This document shows positions 44,850 to 54,105 of a stretch of DNA of 64,000 bases, one piece after another. The notes beneath the pieces were generated by a model, which saw only the letters and a list, made by a program, of their open reading frames with translations, was not told where the DNA came from and made no database searches. The DNA comes from Acorus gramineus. Lineage: Eukaryota > Streptophyta > Magnoliopsida > Acorales > Acoraceae. The stretch spans positions 13,182,034 to 13,246,033 of the forward strand of contig CM060853.1 in NCBI GenBank assembly GCA_030737835.1, read 5' to 3'. The stretch's first letter is position 1; each line of letters starts with the position of its first letter. Both the position numbers and the translations under genes were made by a program.

Positions 44850-45685
44850 AATCTCTCTCTCCCTAATCATCCTCCAACCCTCTCCACCCTCCCCCTCGCT
44901 CTTTCTCTCCCTCTTTCTTCTTCCCCTCCACCATTTCCTCCCCCGTCCCCACCACCTATCCCACCCGCCTCCGCCCATCTCAGACTCCCTCATGGATTCC
45001 CTCTATCTTTTCCTTTCTTTCCTCTCTTTTTTCCCTTTTTTTTTTTTATGCAAACCCCACTCAGAAAAAACAAAAATAAAGGGTAGGATTGCATCGGTAG
45101 ACGGTGGATCTAACCCTCCCCTAAAAATAATACATCTTCTTGTGTTGGGTTTATATTGACATATATTTTGATGTACAGAAAAAAATGGTTGAAGTTATAA
45201 TCTAACTGAATATGTATTTTTGCCCATATGAAGGACAACAAATTAATATAAGAGGGTGGTATTTGTCGCGGACCAATTTACAGTGCTCAAATTATATTTT
45301 ATCTTTATTTATTTAATTTTATCATTATCATTATTAATCAGTAGATAGTGATAGAGTCTTTGACTTAATAATATTTGTTAATTTGTTAATTAAGACAGAG
45401 TGTTATCTTCAATTTTTTTCAGTTATGGCATTTTAAATTTATTTTAGCTTAAATAATCATTAATAAATTTAAACAAATATGCCACAATAACTTCTTATAA
45501 GCAAAAACTATTAAGTTACAACTCAGAGATTTTAACAGGCACGTATTCATAAAGGGTTAATTCCACAGTAGAGGAGGCAGACAAAGATGCATACATAAAT
45601 TAATTGTACTGAATTGGACCTCCTCAAATTGAGTTTGCCAAAGCGTCCTGAGAAGCCAACGCTCTTCCTGATCCTGTGCGAAGCC
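44616..45685. other. Intergenic with CT-rich microsatellites; 3' side of the minus-strand ankyrin gene
   Basis: 44820-44850 is a long CT run and 44880-45040 a C/T-rich stretch ('ccctcc', 'tttctttcctctc'). The frames across it are composition artefacts. 45130-45640 is AT-rich and contains the downstream region of the gene ending at 45686; 'aataaa' words are present but none can be chosen as the polyadenylation signal. Confidence 0.45.
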
Positions 45686-48600
45686 TTAACCATCCCATGC
45701 CCCTCTAACGAACTTTACCAGCAATGCTATTTTCCTCTTGCTTTTTCGTCGTAGCCATGATAGGAGAATAATAACCAACGCAATGAAGTGGTACAAGAAC
45801 AGGCATGCCATCAATCCCAACCACGTGAGAAACGCATTACCAGCCCACGTATCTATGTCGTACTCGTAAGCGTGTACTCCTCCAGCCATATCGACCGCAA
45901 CAACAAATGCGTACACCAAAAGAGATAGGGCCGCCCACAGCGCGATCGTGAGGACCCATGTAGTGAACCTATGCTTCAATGGGAGCCCACTTACCAGAAA
46001 TATGATCACGGATGCTGATGTCATCAATGCGAGCATGTCTAATTGCAGAAACGGTGTGATATCATTTAATTGCGGTACATTTGGTGGGCTGGGTCCATTT
46101 GGTGGGCTGGCTCCATTTGGTGGGTTGGGGCTGACTCTATTTGGTGGGTTGACTCCGGCTTGAAATGCGACGGAGGAGATGACAGTAGCTACGATCATCA
46201 AAGTCTGGTGCACCTCCTTCATCCTGTGGGAGTCCATCTTGTACCAGTCGTTCCAGTCGCGGGGGATTAACTTTTTGATCCATCCACGCGAAGTTGAAGT
46301 TTTCTTGATGTCTGATGAGACTGGTTGGGTGAATATTCGACCACTGTTTTTGCATCCTGCGTGCAACATCGACTGGATAATCTCTCCGTCATTGTTGGGT
46401 CCAGTCGTCGGGCACGAGTGTATCATGTCGAGTGGCGTATAACCATATGCGTTTTCGTCGTTCCTTCTGATGTCTCTCTCTGACAGTAGAACGTTCAGCA
46501 TCTGTTGATGGAACAAACAGGGGGGTCTTCAATGATACATGTTAGAATAAAAAAAAATTAATTCTTTTTATTTCATTGGAGAAGCCACATGTTATATTTA
46601 TAGATATAATACAAAGCAAATATAAAATACTTTAATTGAAAAATAGAAAAATTAGAAAATTAATAATGTCACAATAATTACTTTAAAAAAACTAGAAAAT
46701 CAATAATCTCGTAATAATTAATGACTTTTTAACTGCCCCTCCCAAACTCCTCCCAAACTCTAAAAGGTAGAACTCTTTAATCGAGTTTGCACAAAAATGA
46801 TAGGAGACTTGTGGAGACACGGGTAGAGAGTGCGTAGAGGGCGCGGAGGCTCACGGAGGGCGCGCATGGATGGCTATGGTAGAGGGCGCACAGATGGCTC
46901 TCGTGAAGGGTGCGCGGAGGTCACGGAGGCTTGCGGAGGGCATGTAGATGGCTCTCATGTAGGGCGTGGAGAGCCATCTACACGTAGGGCATGGATGGCT
47001 CTCACGAAGGGCACGCGGAGGGCGTGGAGAGTGGCCGCAGAGGCGTGCGGAGGGCACAGATGTATGTATTGTCTCTTATAATTTTTAAAATCTCTATCAA
47101 CATTTTAAAAAAAAATTTCACATTATCATCTGAAAAGTAATATCAATATAAAAATAATTTTTATTTGAGAGTGAATTTACATGTTTTTAAATTTTTTAAG
47201 CATAGTATAAAAAATGTTAATATTATCAAAATTGTCATTCTTAAATTTATAAAATCCGAGTCGAAGCATCTTCGAAGGTCCAGTGAAATCCAGTTTTGCC
47301 GAATCTGTACGACGACCTCTTGGCATGTGTTTGGCATACTCATAGTCGACCCGGTAAAAAAAATGCTGTCAGCGTTATTCAAATACCTTTCCCCCTCTCT
47401 CTTTCTTCTTCACAACACATCTCTAGGAATCCCAGTTTTCAATCTCCTTGCAAGCAAGCTCGTTGATTCATTTCGCCCCTATCGCATTTTTGGATATTTT
47501 CTAATTTTGAATTTTTTTTTTCTTGTGTTTTTTGTTATTTATAACTTATAATTGTCTTGCATAAGTACTTTTTTGTATAATATTAAACATATGTAAGTGT
47601 TCCAAAAGATTTTATAAAATTTAGAAATATCTAACAAAATATTTGATAACGAAAATTTTTAATTTTTTACAATTTGACTCTTAATAGATATACAAAAAAT
47701 AAAAATAAAGTTCATGCACAATAAATTTTTTTTATTATTTATTAATGTTTTTTAATTGGGATGTTAAACAATTAAGTATTTCTAAAAATGTTTAAAGGGT
47801 TTTGTTAACGAGTACCTTTAGAACACTTGTTAACCCACATTTATTGTTAACTTTTTCGGTAGCCCAACAAATCTTATTAAGGTATGAATCAATAAATTGA
47901 AAGATTTTTTAAAATACCAACAATACCCCTAATTAATCCACCACTTTTTCTTCTTTCCTCTCGTATCCAAATTTTTTCCCTCCACTCTTGTTTCTATTTT
48001 ACAAAAGTTTCATTTGAAAATGAAAAAATGTACATCTCCTTTCATATTTGTTCTTATCTCATATTGTGATACTTGTTTGAGTGTTGCCTATGTGAAGATA
48101 TTTTTTGTGCGTTATATAACGTATTTTATTTTCAATCTTTGTTTAATTTAATATTTTATTTTAAATATTTTATTGGCAACCCCTTTCTTTATTGATTTTG
48201 TATCATTTGAATTTATTTCAATATATAATTAATGAATAAATGGTCTTGCATGCTTCTAGCCGGTGTTTCACATCAAATCAGTGTAGGCGGATTCGTGCTA
48301 AATAAAAAAAGAGGGGTGATGTATAATTTTGTTTATAGAGCATATGCTAAAATTTAACTTTTATGTTTTTTTATTATAATTGGTTGGGATTGCAGATTGT
48401 GTATTGAAAAACATATTAATAAAAAATAAATTATAGGAAACACGTGTAAAAAAAATGTTCATTAAGAAATTTTTCAATTTATTAGGTATAATATTGGTAT
48501 TTTAAAAATCTTTCAATTTATTGATTCATATCATAATTAAATTTGTTGGGTTGCCTAAAAAGTTAACAATAAATGTGGGTTAGCAAGTGCCCTAAAGGCA

Positions 48601-49559
48601 CTCGTTAATAAAAACTCCTGCTTAAATAGCAGATAAAATAATTGTAGTCAATTTATTTTACTTTCTAAAATTGTGAAAAAAAAATTTAAAAAGAATGTTT
48701 AAAAATAATTGATTTGGGTATTTTTAAAAATTAGAAAATATTTTTACAAAAATGATAATATGCGGTCTGTGCGAATCGTTTATGGACCGTCCAATCTCTC
48801 AAATCTTGTGATCGAACAGTCCCTATTTCGGAAAACTCTTACGGGTAAGAATTAGGTGGAAATAGGACCATCCGATCGCGCATACGATCCCGCGGGGTGT
48901 TCTCCTGTCCCCACGGCGCACCCTAATTCGTATTATATATATAGTTCTGTGTGTGTGTGTAGAGAGAGAGAGAGGGGGGGGGGGGGGGGGTTCAAATGGC
49001 TGACCTGAACTTGCTTCCTCGCGGCCGCGCAATGCAAGGCAGTGTTCCCGGACCCATCCGCAACATTCAATATGTCTTTACAGTGCGCAATCAAGTGAGT
49101 CGCGGCACCAATCATGAAATTCTTCAGCGCCACATGAAGCGCCGTCTCTCCCTCACCCGTCACTTCCCTCGCGAGTCCTGGCTCTTCCTTGAGCAATGCT
49201 TCAAGGACCTCCACCTGGTTGTTTGCGGCGGCCGCATGGAGAGCGGTGCATCCATTCCCGTCGCAGAGGCGGGCCAGTGACTTGTCTGCCGCCACCATCT
49301 CTTTGACGATATCCACGCGACCCCACGTCGAGGCGAGGTGGATTGGGCAATACCCCTCGCTGTTGCGGGTCCTGCTGAGCTCTGGCTTCAGGCGGAGCAT
49401 CTTGGACGCGAAGGCTGTGTGGCCGCGCAAGGACGCAGCGTGAAGCGGGGTTTGGGTGACCGGGGGGCGGACCATCTGATGGAAGAGTGTGTCGTCGGGG
49501 AGGAGACCTAATAAGGCAGTGACATCTCCGACGAGGGAGGCTTCCATGAGCTTCTCCAT
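45686..49559 (-). CDS. Ankyrin repeat / PGG-domain membrane protein, apparently intact (two exons)
   Basis: Exons are 49559-49005 and 46501-45686 on the minus strand, joined by one phase-0 intron (CAG|GTCAGC to CATCAACAG), giving 456 aa. Ankyrin cores: TPLH 37, CPIH 71, TALH 105, TALH 139, TALH 173 and TPLD 207. A basic linker (KKLIPRDW) leads to the PGG-type domain: first helix near 286-302 (MIVATVISSVAFQAG), then a proline-rich PPNG repeat, and helices near 337-357, 367-388 and 409-435, with the tail KFVRGAWDG. Four C-terminal helices with N-terminal ankyrins match the ACD6/ITN1 family, which sits in plasma or internal membranes and acts in defence or stress signalling; the role of this member is not known. 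ATG at 49559 is preferred over the frame's upstream methionines because the paralogue also starts MEKLM and a TATA box lies about 85 bp upstream. The intron spans 2.5 kb and contains a foldback transposon. Confidence 0.88.
46830..47060. repeat. GC-rich degenerate tandem repeat in the intron
   Basis: Units of about 30-36 bp built on 'gagggcgcgcggagg' and 'atggatggctctc' are repeated six to seven times in otherwise AT-rich intron DNA. A second arrangement of the same words in opposite order (gagagccatct) occurs near 46968. The 83-codon frame across it is repeat-driven. Confidence 0.65.
47797..48618. mobile_element. Mutator-like foldback element inside the ankyrin gene intron
   Basis: The left arm 'gggttttgttaacgagtacc' continuing 'gttaacccacatttattg' matches the reverse complement of the right arm ('caataaatgtgggttagcaa', 'ggcactcgttaataaaaactcc') for at least 130 bp, including 'tgaatcaataaattgaaaga'. 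The sites atgtttaaa (left) and tgcttaaat (right) may be a diverged 9-bp target duplication, though this is uncertain. The core of about 500 bp is AT-rich and non-coding. Confidence 0.78.
48752..48940. mobile_element. Possible MITE related to 39056-39250
   Basis: The segment starts 'aatgataatatgcggtctgt', the same start as the MITE at 39056, and ends 'accctaattcgtattata', a weak inverted match. The middle differs and is GC-richer. It is either a diverged member or a fragment. Confidence 0.4.
48974..48990. repeat. Poly(G) run of 17 next to a GA repeat
   Basis: Seventeen consecutive G follow 'agagagagagagaga' on the plus strand. On the gene's strand this is C17 starting about 14 nt inside the intron after the splice donor at 49004. 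Runs like this are hypermutable and hard to sequence, so the exact length is uncertain. Confidence 0.85.
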
Positions 49560-49640
49560 CTCTAATCTAACTATGTATACCACACAAACACACTCTACTA
49601 CGTGTGTTGAATTTGTGCATGACAATGGGAGGGTCATGTT

Positions 49641-49650
49641 TAATTTATAG
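49641..49650 (-). promoter_or_regulatory. TATA box of the minus-strand ankyrin-PGG gene
   Basis: On the minus strand CTATAAATTA lies about 85 bp upstream of the ATG at 49559. This would place transcription start near 49610-49615 with a leader of about 50 nt. It is the best TATA match close to the start codon. Confidence 0.6.
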
Positions 49651-49689
49651 TGGTGATGACATAGATGCATTGATGGATGACGAAGACAA

Positions 49690-49845
49690 AGTCCTGGGAG
49701 GCATTAATTCTTAGTTCTTTCCATTTTCCATGGAATTGAAGGTGACTTTGACATGTTCAATCTGAAAGAGTCCTAGGAGGAATTGATTCAAAGAGAAAGA
49801 GTCTTAGGAGGAATTGATTCTTAAGTAGTTCTTTTAATTTTGGAT
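49690..49845. repeat. Three promoter-proximal repeats upstream of the minus-strand ankyrin gene
   Basis: The word 'gtcctaggaggaattgattc' occurs near 49770 and, with small changes, near 49690 (gtcctgggaggcattaattc) and 49802 (gtcttaggaggaattgattc). Each is followed by a purine-rich or 'ttagttctttt' segment. They lie 130-290 bp upstream of the start codon and could be regulatory or simple local duplication. Confidence 0.5.
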
Positions 49846-50045
49846 GTGATTTTGAGATGTTCTGAATCTCTCTGAGAATTCAGATCAACATAGAGGGTCC
49901 CAATGAGAATATTCAAATCTGAGAATTCAGATTTTTTATTTGATCATTTCCAATCAATGATAACAAGGTATACAATACTATATTGCTATAAATTTTTTAA
50001 AATTGAGCGTATACATCTTATTTTCTAAAGCATATATTGTTTAGG

Positions 50046-50404
50046 AATGGAGAGTTCGGCATGTGTATCGTGAAGGACATCGAGTAGCGAATTGCCTAGC
50101 TGCAGCCCGTTCTGAAATGGGGGTCACATTGCTCGAGCCCTATCATCTATGGAATGAAATTAAGCTACTGATTTCAGATGACAAACATGGAGTGTTGCAA
50201 ACTAGGATATTTTGATGTGTTAGTTGACTATCTTAGTTTTAAATACTCTTCTCCTCTGTATCTCTTTGAGTAAGCATCAGTGTATCTCTTGAGGGAACTC
50301 TTAGTTTCTCCCCAACATTCATTTTTTCTTTTTGAACCTGATGTACAATTGTAAGTTTCTCATATAGCAATAAATTGATTTACCAAGCAAAAAAAAAAAA
50401 AAAA
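50046..50404 (+). mobile_element. 5'-truncated LINE: end of RNase H, 3' UTR and poly(A)
   Basis: The first 170 bp read WRVRHVYREGHRVANCLAAA and then EMGVTLLEPYHLW, homologous to the last part of RNase H of the LINE at 29690-29860. The 3' UTR ends 'tttaccaagc' and a 16-base poly(A) at 50389-50404, the same terminus as the large LINE. A target duplication is not evident. Confidence 0.8.
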
Positions 50405-51990
50405 TGTTAATAAATTACACCGCAGGTTGAATTATAGAAAAACAAAAAGAAACATACAAACCACAAAAAAGAGATTTAAGACAAATGTATTTGCCTACGT
50501 TCACAGAGAGAACTTTTTACATTAATGTTTTGGATTACAATATGCAGTGGAAATACAGATCTATCTGAATCTCTGATCCCTTTCTGTGTCATATTTTAAT
50601 TGTATAAAGACTCGATCAGTGATTCCAATCGTGAGGACAAACTCGACTATGTGTAAACTTTGCTCCTCTAATTCTTCGTCCTTGATACATAAATAGAAAT
50701 GTAAAACAAATTCTATAGTTAAATAAGATATTATATTTTGAAAAAAAATAAAAATAGACTACAAACATGAGGTCTATTTCTAAGATGATTATTCTAAGTC
50801 GTTAAGTTCCAGCTAGCTACTAATCGTCATGTGAAGCAGAATTTCATACTTATCACCAATCTACTACGTGTGGTTGGTTTTGTCACGGACTCACGGTCCA
50901 CATGTTATTTGGAAATTTAAAGATCGTTGATGCAGATAGTTTGGTTACTTGGGGTACAAACATTGTTTTTTTTTTTTTTGTTATGTCGGTGGTGTGCAAA
51001 ATTAAAACATTAACGTTGATGGTGATGTTTGGTTGACGAGAAACTTTCCTCTACTTTGGGTCATCCTAGTCCTAGATGGACTATAGGATTAAATAATAGT
51101 TTTTTTTGTTATCGGTGGTAGTGCAAAATTAAAACATTAATGTTGATGCTGATGTTTGGTTGACGAGAAATTTCTCACTACTTTGAGTCATCCTAAATAA
51201 TAGTTTTTTTATTTAGTTTAAAATTGTTAATTGGCGCCACTTTCATATATTTTCTTTTGTTATTATCAATTTATTTATTTTTAATATATAATGTAGTTAA
51301 TTATATAATTTTTTTATAAGTGAACTGTGTTGCTACAGAATCACCGTACAAAAAGTGAGAGTGTGTACAAAATATTATTGCGTGCGCTCGTACATGGATA
51401 TATTCATGGGAGGGAAATTAGTCAAAGCAGTGAGCAATTACACTTTTATTTTTTTATTTTTTGGAGTAAAAGACAGGCATGTATTTCTTTGAAATCAAAA
51501 GATACCTTATGTATATACTAGGACAAACTACCTGGATCATTGCAGTGTTCGAAAATTGAATCCAGCCTTCATTGGTATTATTATTTCCTCCACGGTATAT
51601 TTGGTCTTTACCCATCATAATGGATAAACACAGCCTTCTCTACTTCATGCATGCTTGAATAGGAAGTATAGCGTCACAATTTCAGTCAATTAAATCTTCT
51701 AACCAACCTTGATATATCATTTGTTTAATTGAAATCAAACCGTCATTGTGTACTATATATATGCATGCACGGCCCTTTTAATGAATAATCTTTTTGGTCT
51801 AACCAGAAGTGTGTGCATGTGAGTAAGAGAGGATTTCCCACTCCATTAAAACCCATCTCCATTTTAAGTAGTATGTGAAAGGGTTTTTCATCTTTAGTCT
51901 AAGATCTTGAGGGGTGGATGTAAATGTTAATCTCTTGTTTAGTGAAGGCTAATTAAGTGGGATATTCATTTTTATCCACTTTACTGAATG
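50405..51990. other. Intergenic with a ~125-bp tandem duplication
   Basis: 50980-51085 and 51105-51205 are tandem copies ('tgcaaaattaaaacattaa', 'gatgtttggttgacgagaaa', 'tttgagtcatcct', 'aaataatagtttttt'). No gene is seen. The right end should include the 5' LTR of the copia element that follows, but its left edge cannot be set without the other LTR. Confidence 0.5.
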
Positions 51991-52072
51991 GTCAGTTTTG
52001 ACGTGAATCCTATTCCGGTTCGTGATCGATGCTTCCACTACGGTACATGTTTCTACTGCTTATTCCCAATAG

Positions 52073-52084
52073 TGATATCAGAGC
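52073..52084 (+). other. Primer binding site of the second copia element
   Basis: TGATATCAGAGC differs by one base from the initiator-methionine tRNA primer site TGGTATCAGAGC. It lies one base after the likely LTR end (cccaata) and 358 bp before the gag ATG. Confidence 0.75.
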
Positions 52085-52441
52085 TATTGTGAGTTGGATT
52101 TCATCCTTTGTGGAGTAAGCGAAGGAATCACAGTGCTTTCCTCGTAACGGGTAATTTTTATTTTACCACTCTCAAATGAAATGTGTAATAATTGTGAAAT
52201 TAGGTTTATGTGATTTTAAGAAAATGAATTAATGTTATTATCATGATGATTGCATTTGATTTCTGCACACAGTGTTGATTTTGGTGCAGTTGTCTTGATG
52301 ATAAATTTTAATTCAATTTCCTATAAGTCACGTAGGTCATGTTGTGTCAAAATGATAATCACTATGAGATAAATGTAGAAATCAGTCACAACATGCATGA
52401 TTTGTTGATGCATGGGCATATTCATTTATTTGCAGTAAAAC

Positions 52442-53030
52442 ATGGCATCTAAAACTATTATCTCATATGTAATCAAGGGAGATAAATTAGATGGGACCAA
52501 TTATGATCAGTGGCAAAGAAAGATGACATATTTGTTGCATGAACAAAATGTTGAATATACACTACGAGAAGTCAAGACTAAACCTAGTAGTGGCTCTTCT
52601 AATGCAGTTGTAGAAGCTTATAATAGTTGGGTGCATGATAACACAACCGCTAGATATACTTTATTGAGCAGTATGATGTGTGATCGGATTGGCAAATATG
52701 AGGTATATGAAACTGCAAAAGAAATGTGAGATGCATTGAAAATGTCCTATTCAAGCTATAGTGCTGCAAGACTCAGAGTAATGAGTGTAGTTTGAGAATT
52801 ATAGAAAGCCTCATAGTTAGTCCATGCTAGATCATTTGAGGAAAATGTCCCAAATGATTCGTAACTTAGCTGCAGCTGGGAATAAACTGACTGAAGATCA
52901 GAAAATCTAGATGTACTAAGGTCACCTCCTCCATCCTGGGAGCAGATGAAACTCTTGATGATCCATGATAAGACTATTAAGACTTTTGAGGATTTGAGGT
53001 GTGCTTTGGAGATTGAAGCTGAATTGTTGA
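52442..53030 (+). pseudogene. Copia gag (truncated)
   Basis: The frame 52442-52729 starts MASKTIISYVIKGDKLDGTN and contains YDQWQRKMTYLL, the gag N-terminal region of copia elements (W-x-R/K-x-M). A TGA at 52727 stops it; homologous sequence continues out of frame (DALKMSYSSYSAARL; then EDLRCALEIEAE). It passes directly into integrase at 53030, without zinc knuckle, protease or the His-Cys part of integrase. Confidence 0.8.
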
Positions 53031-53746
53031 GTATTATTCATTCTGATGTTTGTGGGCCTATGAATGTGAGAGCCAAAAATGGTTCATATTATTTTGTCAC
53101 ATTCATTGATGACTATTAAAGGTTTGGATATGTATATCTCATCTTCTACAAGTCTAATGTGTTAGATTGCTTTATCAAATATAAAAATGAAGTTGAGAAT
53201 CAGTTGGGGAGAGCAATTAACGTTCTCAGGTCAGATAGAAGAGGTGAATACATGTCTAACATGTTTAAAGAATTCTGTGAGAAGCATGGAATATTCAGAC
53301 AGTTCACGATGCCGTACAGTCCTGAGTAGAACAATGTAGCAGAGAGAAGGAATCGTACACTCCTTGATATGGTGAGAAGTATGCTGATCCATGCAAATTT
53401 GCCTATGGAATTTTGGGGTGATGCACTCTTAACGACGACTTATATTTTAAATAGAGTGCCTTCAAAATCAGTCCCCAAAAATTCATATGAATTGTGGACA
53501 AGTGGCAGAGTAAAGCTTGATCATTTGCGTCCATGGGGATCTTCCTATTATACACTAATTCCTTCAGTTGATAGAACCAAGCTGGAGCCAAAGGCTATGG
53601 AATGCATATTCATCAAATACCCTTCTCAGCCCAAGGGATATGTTGTAATTCATGAGACTGAAAAAGGAGGAACAGTTGAAAGAGAAGTCCCTCATGTTTA
53701 TTTCATTGAAGAAAAATTTTCTCAAAGGAAAATGTCAAATTTTTAA
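53030..53746 (+). pseudogene. Copia integrase core (with stops)
   Basis: IIHSDVCGPMNVRAKNGSYY, FVTFIDDY (stop), VLRSDRRGEYMSN and FRQFTMPYSPE (stop) then [17 protein letters not shown] give the catalytic D, D and E of the integrase DDE core in order. The region after it ([44 protein letters not shown]) is the copia integrase C-terminal GKGY-like segment. Stops at 53117 and 53327 interrupt the core; 53369-53746 is open. Integrase inserts the DNA copy into the host genome. Confidence 0.88.
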
Positions 53747-53820
53747 TAGAACTGCATGAAGTTCCGAACTCTTCCACTCCTAACACAAGCCAGTCTCCAA
53801 GTGGTAGTGTTCGAGACAGC

Positions 53821-54105
53821 TTGCCTATGGATGTTGATGAAAGTGGGAGTGGTCTAGATAATGTTGAAAACAATGGGAGCACTTCTGAGAGTCAAAATAT
53901 TCGGAGAAGTCTTTGTGGTAGGATTCCCTATAGATATTCTGATCTCGAAGGGGAATGCTACACATGCATCTCCATGGATGATGATGAGCCAGATTCATAT
54001 CAAGAAGCATTATTCGGTCCAAGATCGAAGGAATGGATTATTACAATGAATAAGGAGATCAATTCCATGATGAAGAACAAGGTATGGGAGCTTTTAGACC
54101 TACCT
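53821..54105 (+). pseudogene. Copia linker and start of reverse transcriptase
   Basis: After an acidic and Ser-rich linker, DEPDSYQEALFGPRSKEWII and MNKEINSMMKNKVWELLDLP are the copia RT N-terminal segment. The frame is interrupted after LLDLP by the gypsy LTR. The duplicated TACCT ends this half. Confidence 0.88.

Noticed and set aside
44637..45086. 118- and 124-codon frames on opposite strands
   Set aside because: They are composition artefacts of a CT/GA-rich region; the residues are runs of Ser, Leu, Pro or Arg, Glu.
46830..47081. 83-codon Gly/Arg-rich frame
   Set aside because: It is caused by the GC-rich tandem repeat in the intron of the minus-strand gene.
51560..52071. Full 5' LTR of the second copia element
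   Set aside because: The inner edge is set by the primer binding site, but the 3' LTR is outside the window, so the outer edge cannot be fixed.
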